Shown: in pieces, positions 11,026 to 20,449 of the stretch
Layout: each line of letters starts with the position of its first letter
How positions within the stretch are numbered: the first letter of the stretch is position 1
Assembly (NCBI RefSeq): GCF_003851685.1
Contig: NZ_CP027727.1
Coordinates: 2,108,001 to 2,172,000, forward strand
DNA: 64,000 nucleotides
Direction of reading: 5' to 3'
DNA from: Pseudomonas sp. R5-89-07
Lineage (GTDB): Bacteria > Pseudomonadota > Gammaproteobacteria > Pseudomonadales > Pseudomonadaceae
The notes under the pieces: model-generated
The model's database searches: none
Told to the model about the DNA's origin: nothing
The model's input: only the letters and a program-made list of their open reading frames with translations
Translations under genes and position numbers: made by a program

Positions 11026-12705
11026 ATGCGTCTGAGCCTCAAGGCCAAAGTCCTGACCCTTGCCGTCGTGCCGGTGTTGCTGTTTGCCCTGGTTATCAGC
11101 CTGACCACCGTGTGGATTCTTCAGGATCAGGCGCGCAACGAAGTGGATGAAACTCGCCAGCGCCTGCTCAACAACGCGAAGGCCACGCTGCAAAGTTATG
11201 TCGAAGTGGCCATGACCACCATCAAGCCGCTCTACGACGCAGCCGCCCCCGGTGACACGGCGGTGCGGGCGCAGGTGGTCAAGCTGCTGTCCAACACCAG
11301 CTACGGCAAGGACGGTTACTTCTTCGGCTATGACTCTGAAACCATTCGCCTATTCAAAGGCAACAGCCCGGACGGCGTGGGCAAGAGCTTCAAGGACAAC
11401 CGTGACCCCAATGGCGTCTACGTCAACCGCGACCTGGTCAAGGTCGGCAAGGACGGCACCCACTACCTGCAATACAGCTCGACCCAGCCCGGCCAGACCG
11501 AACTGGTGCCCAAGCTCGGCTACACCGAATACCTGCCCAAGTGGGACATGGTCATTGGTACCTCGGTCAACCTCGATGGCATCGAAGCCCAGGTCGCGGT
11601 GGTCGAGGCCAAGGTAGAAAAACGTATGGAAGGCGTGCTGTTGAGCATTCTGGGGGTGGCCGTCGTGGTACTGCTGGTGATTGCCGCTGTCGGCCTGCTG
11701 GTGGCCAATACGATCCTGCGCCCACTGAGCCTGATGAAGGCCAACCTGGACGATATCGCCGCCGGTGAAGGTGACCTGACTCGCCGCCTGGCCATTACCA
11801 GCCAGGATGAGCTGGGCGACCTGGCTGGCGCGTTTAACCGGTTTGTCGACAAGATCCACGGGCTGGTACGCCAGATCACTGAAATGACCGGGCAACTCAC
11901 CGGCCTGGTGAGCCAGGTCTCCGAGCAGGCCCAGCGCTCGGAAACCGCCATGGAGCGCCAGCGTCACGAAACCGACCAGGTGGCCACCGCGATCAATCAG
12001 ATGTCGTCCGCTGCGCACGAAGTGGCACGTAGCGCCCAGGGTGCCGCCGTTGCCGCCCAGCAGACCGACGCCGAGGGCCAGGCCGCCAAGCGCGTGGTGG
12101 ACGGGAGCATCGCGCAGATCCATGCGCTGGTGAACGATATCCGTAGCAGCGGCGTGTCCCTCGACAGTTTGCAGCAGGACGTGTCGTCGATTGTCAGCGT
12201 GCTCGGCGTGATCCGCTCGATTGCCGAACAAACCAACCTGCTGGCGCTCAACGCCGCGATTGAAGCCGCGCGGGCAGGCGAGGCCGGGCGTGGGTTTGCC
12301 GTGGTCGCCGACGAAGTGCGCGCCCTGGCCAGCCGCACCCAGACCAGCACCCAGGAAATCCAGGGCATGATCGACCGCCTGCAAAAAGGCACCGAAGCCG
12401 CTGTGGACGCCATGCGCCGCTCCAGCGATGCCGGTGACGGTACGTCGGCCCAGGCCAACCAGGCGGGCGCGTCGCTGGACACCATGGCCCAGTTGATCGG
12501 CACCATCAACTCGATGAACGCGCAGATCGCCAGCGCCGCCGAAGAACAAACTGCCGTGGCTGAAGAGATCAACCGCAGCGTGCATCAGATTGCCGTGGCG
12601 GTGGACAGCGTGGCCGATGAAACCCAACTCGGCGCCCAGACATCCCGCAGCCTCGCGGACCTGGGCCAGCGCCTGGGGCAGTTGGTGGGCCAGTTCAGGA
12701 TCTGA
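11026..12705 (+). CDS. Methyl-accepting chemotaxis protein, CtpM-like
   Basis: Chemoreceptor of 559 residues with one single-Cache (Cache_2) periplasmic sensor (about residues 35-190; [15 protein letters not shown] and [16 protein letters not shown] are typical), membrane helices near 10-32 and 205-228, HAMP, and the conserved signalling tip [38 protein letters not shown]. Single-Cache receptors of this type bind small carboxylates; the position opposite a TlpQ-like receptor with a transporter between matches P. aeruginosa PA2652 (malate sensor CtpM), from memory. Good ribosome site (AGAGA). Confidence 0.87.
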   Translation: MRLSLKAKVLTLAVVPVLLFALVISLTTVWILQDQARNEVDETRQRLLNNAKATLQSYVEVAMTTIKPLYDAAAPGDTAVRAQVVKLLSNTSYGKDGYFFGYDSETIRLFKGNSPDGVGKSFKDNRDPNGVYVNRDLVKVGKDGTHYLQYSSTQPGQTELVPKLGYTEYLPKWDMVIGTSVNLDGIEAQVAVVEAKVEKRMEGVLLSILGVAVVVLLVIAAVGLLVANTILRPLSLMKANLDDIAAGEGDLTRRLAITSQDELGDLAGAFNRFVDKIHGLVRQITEMTGQLTGLVSQVSEQAQRSETAMERQRHETDQVATAINQMSSAAHEVARSAQGAAVAAQQTDAEGQAAKRVVDGSIAQIHALVNDIRSSGVSLDSLQQDVSSIVSVLGVIRSIAEQTNLLALNAAIEAARAGEAGRGFAVVADEVRALASRTQTSTQEIQGMIDRLQKGTEAAVDAMRRSSDAGDGTSAQANQAGASLDTMAQLIGTINSMNAQIASAAEEQTAVAEEINRSVHQIAVAVDSVADETQLGAQTSRSLADLGQRLGQLVGQFRI

Positions 12706-12780
12706 ACTGCTTCACGCATTGTGGTGATGAAACCCACTGTGAGAGGGGGCTTGCCCTAATGCCAGTCAGTTAAGGCTTTT

Positions 12781-12880
12781 TGTAGGAGCGAGCTTGCTCG
12801 CGAAGAACTCAGAGCCACCGCGTTTATCCAGAATGAACGCGTTGCTTGGAAGTTTTTCGCGAGCAAGCTCGCTCCTACAA
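12781..12880. repeat. REPIN, family B
   Basis: Inverted pair with core GTAGGAGCGAGCTTGCTCGC and about 50 bases between arms (including CGCGTTTATCCAGAATGAACG). Preceded by a family C half and the linker AATGCCAGTCAGTTAAGGC, shared almost exactly with 37482-37508. Confidence 0.9.
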
Positions 12881-12919
12881 TGGACCACTTCGCTTAACTG
12901 ACTATGCCCATCAGAGGGT

Positions 12920-14233
12920 CTACACGTCGCGCATTAGCAGGCCAAAGCTCAGGTCCATCTCTGCCGGAAGGGGCAGATACACCGTGTGCCCATCCCCAGG
13001 CGCTACCTCGATGGCGTCGCCCTTGGCGTTATGCAACGTGGCCAGGTCAAAGTGAAAATTGCCCGCTGGCGTCATCAATTCCAGATGATTGCCCAGCGCA
13101 AAACGGTTCTTCACCTTGACCTCGGCCAGCTCGCCTCGGCGTTCGCCGGTCAATTCACCGACAAATTGCTGGCGTTCGCAGACGGAGCTGCCGTTCTGGT
13201 AGTTCTGGTATTCGTCGTGCACATGGCGGCGCAGGAACCCTTCGGTGTAGCCGCGTTGGGCCAGGGATTCGAGGTCGGTCATCAAGCGGCGGTCAAAGGC
13301 GCGACCGGCCATGGCATCATCGATCGCGCGGCGATACACCTGGGTGGTGCGCGCGCAATAGAAGTGCGATTTGGTGCGGCCTTCGATTTTCAGCGAGTGC
13401 ACGCCCATGTGGGTCAGGCGCTCCACGTGCTGCACGGCGCGCAGGTCCTTGGCGTTCATGATGTAGGTGCCGTGTTCGTCTTCGAAGGCGGGCATTTGCT
13501 CTTCGGGACGGTTGGCTTCCTGCAACAGGAACACCTGGTCGGTCGGCGTGCCGATGCCCAGCGTCGGTTCGAATGCCTGGACGATGTCACCCGTGGCGTT
13601 TTCCACCGCCGGGGCGGCCTGGTATTTCCAGCGACACGCGTTGGTGCAGCTACCCTGGTTGGCATCGCGCTTGTTCATATAGCCCGACAGCAGGCAACGC
13701 CCGGAATAGGCCATGCACAGGGCGCCATGGACGAACACCTCCAGCTCCATGGCCGGCACGTGCTGGCGAATCTCGTCGATCTCTTCCAGGGACAACTCCC
13801 GTGACAGGATCACTCGGCAGATGCCTTGTTGTTGCCAGAACGCCACACTGGCCCAATTGACGGTGTTGGCTTGCACCGACAAGTGAACCGGCATCTGTGG
13901 AAAATGCTGGCGCACCAGCATGATCAGCCCTGGGTCAGACATGATCAGCGCATCCGGGCCCATGGCGACCACGGGGGCCAGGTCCTTGAGGAAGGTTTTC
14001 AGCTTGGCATTGTGCGGCGCGATGTTCACCACCACGTAGAAACGCTTGCCCTGTGCATGGGCTTCCTGGATACCGAGGGCCAGGTTGGCATGGTCGAATT
14101 CATTGTTGCGCACGCGCAGGCTATAGCGCGGCTGGCCGGCGTATACCGCATCGGCGCCATAGGCAAAGGCGTAGCGCATGTTCTTCAACGTGCCGGCGGG
14201 CGCAAGCAGTTCGGGGGCGATCAGTGGGAGCAT
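12920..14233 (-). CDS. trhP: U32 family protein, tRNA hydroxylation protein P-like (YegQ)
   Basis: Protein of 437 residues of the peptidase U32 fold. It begins ELLAPAGTLKNMRYAFAYGADAVYAG, carries the U32 signature around LEVFVHGALCMAYSGRCLLSGYM and the cysteine cluster GSCTNACRW, and has the long C-terminal region of YegQ. In enterobacteria YegQ/TrhP makes 5-hydroxyuridine at tRNA position 34 together with prephenate; a similar function is inferred. No Shine-Dalgarno is visible before ATG 14233, yet the family start is at this point. Confidence 0.85.
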   Translation of the reverse strand: MLPLIAPELLAPAGTLKNMRYAFAYGADAVYAGQPRYSLRVRNNEFDHANLALGIQEAHAQGKRFYVVVNIAPHNAKLKTFLKDLAPVVAMGPDALIMSDPGLIMLVRQHFPQMPVHLSVQANTVNWASVAFWQQQGICRVILSRELSLEEIDEIRQHVPAMELEVFVHGALCMAYSGRCLLSGYMNKRDANQGSCTNACRWKYQAAPAVENATGDIVQAFEPTLGIGTPTDQVFLLQEANRPEEQMPAFEDEHGTYIMNAKDLRAVQHVERLTHMGVHSLKIEGRTKSHFYCARTTQVYRRAIDDAMAGRAFDRRLMTDLESLAQRGYTEGFLRRHVHDEYQNYQNGSSVCERQQFVGELTGERRGELAEVKVKNRFALGNHLELMTPAGNFHFDLATLHNAKGDAIEVAPGDGHTVYLPLPAEMDLSFGLLMRDV

Positions 14234-14409
14234 GGAGGTGTGGGCCGCAAAAAAAGCGCGAGGGTAGTGCAGGCCAAGGACTGGCGCATTGATCCAGGTC
14301 TAGGTAAGCCGATCTATGCTTGTTCGATAAACCAGGGCACTCCCAGGTGTCGCTGCGGACTAAGCAACAGGGCCGACATAGGCCTTGTGCTTTTTGACAT
14401 GGATCGGAC

Positions 14410-15477
14410 ATGAATCAAACCAACCTGCAATTCAAGACCCTGTTGTTACTGCTGGCGCTGGTCACCGTCGCCTTTATCTGGATATTGCTGCCGTTCTACG
14501 GCGCGGTGTTCTGGGCGGTGATCCTCGGCATCATCTTCGCGCCCATGCAACGCCGCCTGCAGCAGCGCTTTGGCTGGAACCGTAACCTGACCTCCCTGAC
14601 CACCTTGACGGTGTGCCTGGTGATCGCGATTTTGCCAGTGATCATTACCAGCGCTTTACTGGTGCAAGAGGGCGCCACCCTTTACAAGAACATCGAAAGC
14701 GGCAAGTTGGATGTGGCCGGTTATATCGAGCAGTTCAAGCATTTCCTGCCGCCGTATTTTCAACACCTGCTGGACCGCTTTGGCATGGGCAACCTGGAAG
14801 GGCTGCGGGAAAAAGTGGTGAAAGGCGCGATGCAAGGCAGCCAGTTCTTCGCCAGCCAGGCATTCAGCTTCGGCCAGGGCACGTTCGATTTCCTGGTGAG
14901 CTTTTTTATCATGCTGTACCTGCTGTTTTTCCTACTGCGCGACGGCCCGGAACTGGTACGCAAGGTGCGCACGGCGGTGCCATTGGCCGAGCCGCAAAAG
15001 CGTCGCCTGCAGCTCAAGTTCAACCGGGTGGTGCGGGCCACGGTCAAGGGCAACGTGCTGGTGGCGGTCACCCAAGGTGCGCTGGGAGGCTTGATCTTCT
15101 GGTTCCTGGATATTCCCAGTGCGTTGCTCTGGGCGGTACTGATGGCGTTTCTGTCCCTGCTGCCTGCGGTGGGCGCCGGGATTGTATGGGGGCCGGTGGC
15201 CGCCTATTTCCTGTTGAGCGGTTCGATCTGGCAGGGCGTCGTTCTGGCGCTGTTCGGCGTCTTCGTGATCGGCCTGGTGGACAACGTGCTGCGCCCGATT
15301 CTAGTGGGCAAGGACACCAAAATGCCGGACTACCTGATCCTGATCTCCACCCTCGGCGGGCTGTCCGTGTTTGGCCTGAACGGCTTCGTGATCGGGCCGC
15401 TGGTCGCGGCGCTGTTCATGTCCTGCTGGGCGTTGTTCGTCGAAACCAAACCGCGGGTCAAGCTGCCGTTGCCCTAG
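14410..15477 (+). CDS. AI-2E family transporter
   Basis: Inner-membrane permease of 355 residues of the AI-2 exporter (UPF0118) family, with eight or so hydrophobic helices, a central amphipathic region (residues about 85-140) and the family block FLSLLPAVGAGIVWGPVAAY followed by NVLRPILVGKDTKMPDYLILISTLGG. Members export diverse small molecules or act as Na+/H+ exchangers; the substrate here is unknown. Its TAG stop shares the palindrome CTAG with the stop of the opposite gene. Confidence 0.82.
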   Translation: MNQTNLQFKTLLLLLALVTVAFIWILLPFYGAVFWAVILGIIFAPMQRRLQQRFGWNRNLTSLTTLTVCLVIAILPVIITSALLVQEGATLYKNIESGKLDVAGYIEQFKHFLPPYFQHLLDRFGMGNLEGLREKVVKGAMQGSQFFASQAFSFGQGTFDFLVSFFIMLYLLFFLLRDGPELVRKVRTAVPLAEPQKRRLQLKFNRVVRATVKGNVLVAVTQGALGGLIFWFLDIPSALLWAVLMAFLSLLPAVGAGIVWGPVAAYFLLSGSIWQGVVLALFGVFVIGLVDNVLRPILVGKDTKMPDYLILISTLGGLSVFGLNGFVIGPLVAALFMSCWALFVETKPRVKLPLP

Positions 15478-15656
15478 GCTTCAAGCCAGCAGTCGGCTGC
15501 CAGCTGGCGTTGCATCTGGGCATCGGATAACGAGGTGAGCGGGCCGCTGATAGGCTCGCCATCGCGCACCACGTACCAGCAGGCGAGCAAGCCCAGCTTG
15601 CGAAGAGGGGCGGGAACGGCGCTGCCGATGACGGACATGATCTGAACAGTGGGCAT
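15474..15656 (-). CDS. Small hypothetical protein
   Basis: Protein of 60 residues, not recognised. ATG at 15656 is chosen because a textbook GGAGG lies five bases before it; a longer reading from 15668 would begin inside that ribosome site. The sequence has a central LLACWYVVRDGEPISGPLTSLSDAQMQ, reminiscent of short Pseudomonas proteins with one small beta-sheet, and no signal peptide. It converges with the AI-2E gene, the two stop codons overlapping in CTAG. The strong ribosome site supports expression. Confidence 0.6.
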   Translation of the reverse strand: MPTVQIMSVIGSAVPAPLRKLGLLACWYVVRDGEPISGPLTSLSDAQMQRQLAADCWLEA

Positions 15657-15747
15657 AAATACCTCCAAACGTTATGGAGGCCACCTTACGGTGCAGCGGC
15701 GTCCAGGAAAAATCACCTGGCTCGATAGTCGACATCAACGCCACACG

Positions 15748-15942
15748 TCAATCCACCACTTGATCGAGCATGTGCACCACTTCCTGCTCGCTGAGCAGGC
15801 CTTTGCGCACCAGGTTCTCTGCCAGCAGTGCCAGGAACTTCGCGCTGCGGTGGCCTTCCAGGTGCTTGAGCTCGGTCAGTGCGCTATACACCTTGCTGGA
15901 GGTGCAGAGGCCAGCGGTGCGGTGCGGATTTTGTGTCGGCAT
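15748..15942 (-). CDS. Small hypothetical protein
   Basis: Protein of 64 residues, not recognised. Its C-terminal half (HRSAKFLALLAENLVRKGLLSEQEVVHMLDQVV) is a helical pattern like short helix-bundle or adaptor proteins. ATG at 15942 has AAGGA nine bases upstream; a TTG two codons earlier is less likely. It lies 91 bases before the preceding small gene on the same strand, so the two may be transcribed together. Function not known. Confidence 0.55.
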   Translation of the reverse strand: MPTQNPHRTAGLCTSSKVYSALTELKHLEGHRSAKFLALLAENLVRKGLLSEQEVVHMLDQVVD

Positions 15943-16122
15943 GGTCAATCGTCCTTAATTGTTATTGATTGGACAGAGTCGATACTGAGTCAGGTTCGTG
16001 ACACAAACATGACAGCGTTCGTATCGGTCGATCAAGAGGATATCCCGACCTGATCATGTGGGATTGGCGCTTGAGCATTGTCCTCATAACGACCTCGACC
16101 CGGTAAATCCAGACTTTCGGGC

Positions 16123-16152
16123 AAAAAAAGGCCCCGCGTGTGGGCGAGGCCT
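16123..16152 (-). terminator. Rho-independent terminator
   Basis: On the minus strand, nine-base stem AGGCCTCGC / GCGGGGCCT with one mismatch and a run of seven T, 20 bases after the stop of the Tyr/Pro-rich secreted protein. Confidence 0.85.
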
Positions 16153-16171
16153 GTGTGGCACCGATTGAGGG

Positions 16172-16525
16172 TTACCAGCCGTGACGGTAGTAGCCGTGGG
16201 GAGGGCCGTAGTAGCCGTAACCCCGTGGCGGGCCGTAATACACCGGCGCCGGGCGGTAGTAAACCTGCTGCTGCACGTACACCGGTGGTGGTGGCGCGTA
16301 GTAGACCGGCGGCGGAGCGGCATATACCGGCTGCGGCTGCACGTACACCGGTTGCTGTACATAGACCTCTCGAGGCTGGCTGGCAACCACGGAGCCGACG
16401 ACAGCTGCACCGACGAGAGCACCCAACACGGCCGGGCCACCCCATCCACCACCGTGGGCAGAGGCTTGGCCTGCCATAGCGAGTGCGCCAATAAGCAAGG
16501 CAATCTTGGGGACTTTACGAATCAT
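16172..16525 (-). CDS. Secreted Tyr/Pro-rich low-complexity protein
   Basis: Protein of 117 residues. A signal peptide (residues 1-20, ending GQASA), a Gly/Ala/Val segment (GGWGGPAVLGALVGAAVVGSVVA) that could insert in a membrane, and a tail of near-repeats of V-Y-x-Q-P and P-V-Y-Y-P, ending in a Gly-Tyr-His run. Similar small proteins are common in Pseudomonas envelopes, with no established role. ATG at 16525 is chosen for GAGGA six bases before it. A strong terminator follows. Its own promoter region faces the shikimate dehydrogenase-like gene. Confidence 0.7.
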   Translation of the reverse strand: MIRKVPKIALLIGALAMAGQASAHGGGWGGPAVLGALVGAAVVGSVVASQPREVYVQQPVYVQPQPVYAAPPPVYYAPPPPVYVQQQVYYRPAPVYYGPPRGYGYYGPPHGYYRHGW

Positions 16526-16686
16526 GGTCATTCCTCGGTTAGCCCCTGCGCTTGTGGTCTGCAATCAATAGACTCAAGGATTGTCGCGGGGATACTTTTA
16601 AGACAACGTGTTTCTGAAAAACAGCACAGCCGATAGGTAAAGGTTGTGTAAGGTCTGTACCGATTTGCTTACTTCAAGGAGCTACC

Positions 16687-17508
16687 ATGCAGATGCACCC
16701 CAACAAGGACACCCAACTGTGCATGTCACTGTCGGCGCGTCCCGGGAATTTTGGCCTGCGTTTCCATAACCATCTGTACGAGCAGTTGGGCCTGAATTTC
16801 TACTATAAAGCCTTCAGCAGCCAGGATTTGCCCGGCGCGATCAGCGGCATACGGGCGCTGGGCATTCGGGGTTGCGGCGTGTCCATGCCGTTCAAAGAGG
16901 CTGCCATCGCCTTAATGGACGAACTGGATGATTCGGTTCAAGCCATCGATTCCCTGAACACCATCGTCAATACCGGCGGCCGTCTCAAGGCCTACAACAC
17001 CGACTATATTGCCGTCGAGCAACTGCTGAAAAAGCATCAGGTGCCGACAGACGCAAGCTTCGCCCTGCGCGGCAGCGGCGGCATGGCCAAGGCCGTGGCC
17101 AGTGCCTTGCGTGATGGCGGTTACGCCAACGGCGTGATCGTGGCGCGCAATGAGGCGGCGGGCAGGGCGCTGGCACGCAACCTGGGCTATGAATGGCAGG
17201 CCGAACTGGGCGGTTTGCGCCCGCAGATGCTGGTCAATGTGACGCCGATTGGCATGACCGGCGGGGCAGAGGCGGATCAGTTGGCCTTTGAAGCCGATGC
17301 TGTCGATCAAGCCGAGACTGTGTTCGATGTGGTGGCGATCCCCGCAGAAACACCGTTGATCGTGCGTGGACGTGCCCAGGGCAAGCGGGTGATTACCGGG
17401 CTTGAAGTGATCGCGATCCAGGCGTTGGAGCAATTTGTGCTCTATACCGGCGTGCGTCCCACACAAGAGCAATTCCAGGCCGCTGTGGCGTTCGCCCGGG
17501 CGGTCTAA
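16687..17508 (+). CDS. Shikimate 5-dehydrogenase-like protein
   Basis: Cytosolic NAD(P)-dependent oxidoreductase of 273 residues, AroE superfamily. Substrate domain carries SARPGNFGLRFHN and VSMPFKEAA (the catalytic Lys region, SMPFK in place of TVPFK), NTDYIA, and a nucleotide-binding RGSGGMAKAVASAL. This matches the shikimate dehydrogenase-like (SdhL, HI0607) subgroup rather than AroE itself, which usually sits by hemF. Its physiological substrate is not settled. AAGGAG precedes ATG at ideal distance. Confidence 0.78.
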   Translation: MQMHPNKDTQLCMSLSARPGNFGLRFHNHLYEQLGLNFYYKAFSSQDLPGAISGIRALGIRGCGVSMPFKEAAIALMDELDDSVQAIDSLNTIVNTGGRLKAYNTDYIAVEQLLKKHQVPTDASFALRGSGGMAKAVASALRDGGYANGVIVARNEAAGRALARNLGYEWQAELGGLRPQMLVNVTPIGMTGGAEADQLAFEADAVDQAETVFDVVAIPAETPLIVRGRAQGKRVITGLEVIAIQALEQFVLYTGVRPTQEQFQAAVAFARAV

Positions 17509-17518
17509 ACGCGGAACG

Positions 17519-17618
17519 TTGTAGGAGCGAGCTTGCTCGCGAAAACTCAAGGGCACCGCGTTTATCCAGAATAAAACGCGTTGCCTGGGCGCTTTTCGCG
17601 AGCAAGCTCGCTCCTACA
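17519..17618. repeat. REPIN, family B
   Basis: Inverted pair with core GTAGGAGCGAGCTTGCTCGC and complement at 17595-17618, enclosing the usual CCGCGTTTATCCAGAAT spacer. It lies between convergent genes. Confidence 0.9.
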
Positions 17619-17648
17619 GTGGGCCGCCCGTTTCAAGTTGGAGGCGTG

Positions 17649-18299
17649 TCACGCCTGTTCCAACTGTGCCAGCCGTTCTTCCAGTGCCGCAATCCGCGCT
17701 TCCAACTCTTCAATACGCTCGGCCGAGACAGCTCCACCGCCGCGCTCCACCGGGTTGCCGCGCGCCGCAATGATCGCTTCGATATCCGCCGGATCCCCCA
17801 GCGCATGGGTATAACGATCTTCGCGCTGACCCGCCTGGCGCGGCACCAGCACCGCCAAGCCGCGTGCAATCAGGCGTTCGAGCTGATGCACCACCTGCTC
17901 GGCGTCCTCAAAGTCATGCATGCGCCCGCTGCGCGTGAGCAACTCGTTGACGGTCTGCGGGCCGCGCAGAAACAGCAGCCCGATCAGGATCACCTGAGCC
18001 GGCACCAGTTCCAGCGCCTTGTCCACGCGGTGTTCCCAACGGTCGGCACGGCTGCCCATGACCAGCCGGGTAAAACCCTGGCCTTCGAGTACGCGCAAGC
18101 TCTGGCCGACCTGGCCCTGGCTCAGGTTGGTCACCGGTTCCCGGCTGGTTTTCTGGTTGCATGCCAGTACCAAGGCGTTGAGGGTCAGGGGGTAGGTTTC
18201 GGGGTTGGTTGCCTGTTTCTCGATCAGGCAGCCCAGGACGCGGATTTCCGTGCTGTTCAGGCGCGGCTCAGGGGTGTCGGTGTCGTGCTCGGCGGTCAT
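17649..18299 (-). CDS. YceH/DUF480 family protein
   Basis: Protein of 216 residues, UPF0502 family. Two winged-helix-like units are visible: [30 protein letters not shown] near the start and VQ-type [21 protein letters not shown] in the middle, ending in a coiled-coil of Glu/Leu/Ala (residues about 190-214). Function in Pseudomonas is unknown; the fold suggests DNA binding. ATG at 18299 has GGGAAAG upstream; the reading from 18326 lacks one. Confidence 0.82.
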   Translation of the reverse strand: MTAEHDTDTPEPRLNSTEIRVLGCLIEKQATNPETYPLTLNALVLACNQKTSREPVTNLSQGQVGQSLRVLEGQGFTRLVMGSRADRWEHRVDKALELVPAQVILIGLLFLRGPQTVNELLTRSGRMHDFEDAEQVVHQLERLIARGLAVLVPRQAGQREDRYTHALGDPADIEAIIAARGNPVERGGGAVSAERIEELEARIAALEERLAQLEQA

Positions 18300-18369
18300 C
18301 GCGCTTTCCCTATGCAGTGAATCCACTAGCCTAAGCCGGAAAAAATAAAAGACAAGCGGCAGGCATGGC

Positions 18370-18375
18370 TATAAT
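18370..18375 (+). promoter_or_regulatory. Sigma-70 -10 element for the DUF1993 gene
   Basis: Perfect TATAAT 40 bases before the start codon. The expected -35 position holds only AAGACA-like bases at short spacing, so strength is uncertain. Confidence 0.4.
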
Positions 18376-18414
18376 CGCCGCTGGTTCCAACCCTGCCCTT
18401 ACCGTGAGACTGAC

Positions 18415-18924
18415 ATGACTATTTCCCTGTATGCCGCTTCTATCCCAGTCTTCAAGCAAATGCTCAACGCCCTCAGCGATGTGCTGAACAAGGCCGAAGC
18501 CCACGCCGCCGCCAAGAACATCGAGCCGAACGCGCTGCTGCAAGCGCGCCTGTTCCCGGACATGTTTGCGCTGGTACGCCAGGTACAGATCGCCGTCGAC
18601 TTCGCCAAGGGCGTTTCCGCGCGCCTGGCCGAGATCGAAGTGCCCAAGTACGAAGACAGCGAAGTCACCTTTGCCGACCTGCAAGCGCTGATCGCCAAGG
18701 TGCTGGCCTTTGTCGACACCATCAAGCCTGAGCAAATCGACGGCAAGGAAGGCATCGAGATCGTCACCCGCCCTGGCACGCCGAAAGAGAAGCGCTTCAG
18801 CGGCCAATCCTACCTGCTGAGCTACGGCCTGCCGCAGTTCTTCTTCCACGTCACCACCGCTTACGCGTTGCTGCGTCATAACGGCGTTGAAGTGGGCAAG
18901 CGTGACTACATGGGCGCTTTCTAA
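18415..18924 (+). CDS. DUF1993 family protein
   Basis: Cytosolic protein of 169 residues that matches DUF1993: MTISLYAASIPVFKQMLNALSDVL at the N-terminus, NALLQARLFPDMFALVRQVQIA, and the end block SYLLSYGLPQFFFHVTTAYALLRHNGVEVGKRDYMG. The family is an all-helical DinB-like fold with no known activity. Own promoter (18370) and terminator (18933-18978) make it a single-gene unit. Confidence 0.85.
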   Translation: MTISLYAASIPVFKQMLNALSDVLNKAEAHAAAKNIEPNALLQARLFPDMFALVRQVQIAVDFAKGVSARLAEIEVPKYEDSEVTFADLQALIAKVLAFVDTIKPEQIDGKEGIEIVTRPGTPKEKRFSGQSYLLSYGLPQFFFHVTTAYALLRHNGVEVGKRDYMGAF

Positions 18925-18932
18925 GCACTCAC

Positions 18933-18978
18933 AAAAAAGCCCGGGAGCGTTGTTCAACGAACGCTTCCGGGCTTTTTT
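18933..18978. terminator. Bidirectional rho-independent terminator
   Basis: Stem AGCCCGG-AGCGTT with matching right arm, flanked by six A and six T, between the stops of the DUF1993 gene and sstT. Confidence 0.92.
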
Positions 18979-18989
18979 ATGGCCGGTGT

Positions 18990-20210
18990 TTACGCCGGCT
19001 GTTCATCCTTGCCCAAACAGGCCGCCGCGGTAAACAACACATCGGTGGACGAATTGAGTGCGGTTTCCGCCGAATCCTGCAGCACACCGATGATGAAGCC
19101 TACCGCCACTACCTGCATGGCGATTTCGCTCGGGATGCCGAACAGGCTGCACGCCAGCGGAATCAACAGCAGCGAACCACCGGCCACGCCCGAAGCGCCG
19201 CAGGCGCAGATAGCTGCAACCACACTCAGCAGCACGGCGGTGGGCAGGTCGACGGCAATGCCCAGCGTGTGCACGGCCGCCAGGGTCAGCACGGTGATGG
19301 TGATTGCCGCGCCGGCCATATTGATGGTGGCGCCGAGCGGGATCGAAACCGAGTAGGTGTCTTCATGCAGGCCCAGGCGTTTGCTCAGCGCCAGGTTCAC
19401 CGGAATGTTCGCCGCCGAACTGCGGGTGAAGAACGCGGTAATCCCGCTTTCACGCAGGCACAGCAACACCAGCGGGTAAGGGTTGCGGCGCAGTTTCCAG
19501 AATACGATCGCGGGGTTGATCACCAGCGCCACGAACAGCATGCAGCCGATCAGCACCACCAGCAGGTGCGCATAGCCGAGCAGGGCGCCGAAGCCGGAGG
19601 TGGCCAGGGTCGAAGCGACCAGGCCGAAGATCCCCAGCGGGGCGAAGCGAATGACCACGCGTACGATCAGCGTCACGCCGTTGGACAAGTCGTCGAGCAC
19701 GGTGCGGGTGGTTTCGCCGGCATGGCGAATGGCAATGCCCATGCCGATGGCCCAGGCCAGGATGCCAATGAAGTTGGCATTCATCAGGGCGCTGACCGGG
19801 TTATCCACCACGCTGAGCAGCAGGCTCTGCAGGACTTCGCCAATACCGCCGGGAGCGCTCACGGTGGCGTCATGGGTGGCCAGTACCAGGGACGATGGGA
19901 ACAATGTGCTGGCAACCACCGCAACCACGGCGGCGGCAAAGGTGCCCAGCAGATACAGGAACAGGATCGGCCGGATGTGGGTTTCCTGGCCGTGTTTATG
20001 ATTGGCGATGGACGCCATCACCAGCACAAACACCAGGATCGGCGCGACGGCCTTCAGCGCCGTGACGAACACCTTGCCAATAAATCCGGTGGCCTTGGCG
20101 GCCTCAGGCAGCAACAAGGCCAGCAGGATCCCGGCGATCAGGCCGATGACAATTTGGGTGACCAGGCTGACGCGCATTAAACGTTGCAGCGGGGAAGGGG
20201 CAGCAGTCAT
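18990..20210 (-). CDS. sstT: Serine/threonine:Na+ symporter
   Basis: Inner-membrane sodium-coupled transporter of the glutamate carrier (DAACS) fold, 406 residues. The family blocks are clear: [22 protein letters not shown] with the serine-rich hairpin, the NMAGAAITI (NMDG-like) motif, and [23 protein letters not shown], the pattern of SstT. The start ATG at 20210 lies before [17 protein letters not shown]. It is a stand-alone gene ending at the shared terminator. Confidence 0.92.
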   Translation of the reverse strand: MTAAPSPLQRLMRVSLVTQIVIGLIAGILLALLLPEAAKATGFIGKVFVTALKAVAPILVFVLVMASIANHKHGQETHIRPILFLYLLGTFAAAVVAVVASTLFPSSLVLATHDATVSAPGGIGEVLQSLLLSVVDNPVSALMNANFIGILAWAIGMGIAIRHAGETTRTVLDDLSNGVTLIVRVVIRFAPLGIFGLVASTLATSGFGALLGYAHLLVVLIGCMLFVALVINPAIVFWKLRRNPYPLVLLCLRESGITAFFTRSSAANIPVNLALSKRLGLHEDTYSVSIPLGATINMAGAAITITVLTLAAVHTLGIAVDLPTAVLLSVVAAICACGASGVAGGSLLLIPLACSLFGIPSEIAMQVVAVGFIIGVLQDSAETALNSSTDVLFTAAACLGKDEQPA

Positions 20211-20449
20211 AAACAGTTGTCTCTAGTTTTTTTAGTAGGGCACAGCATTGCAGGGAGAAAGTACTGTAGGAAGCAGGCGCGAAGTCTAGCATGCTGTAGG
20301 ACGAGTCCCGTTTGCTGCGTCATTGCGTCACCCGCACCGTCGGATTTGGCCAAATCCGGACATCTTCTGTTAACATTTCCGTTCTCATTTTTCCTCTCCG
20401 TCAGCGGGCCCTTCGGGCTGTCGTTGATCTCGTCGTTTCTGGAGTTTTC

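Noticed and set aside
20312..20449. Upstream extension of the MFS gene
   Set aside because: Basic, non-membrane residues and no ribosome site; ATG 20450 has GGAG and begins the first helix.
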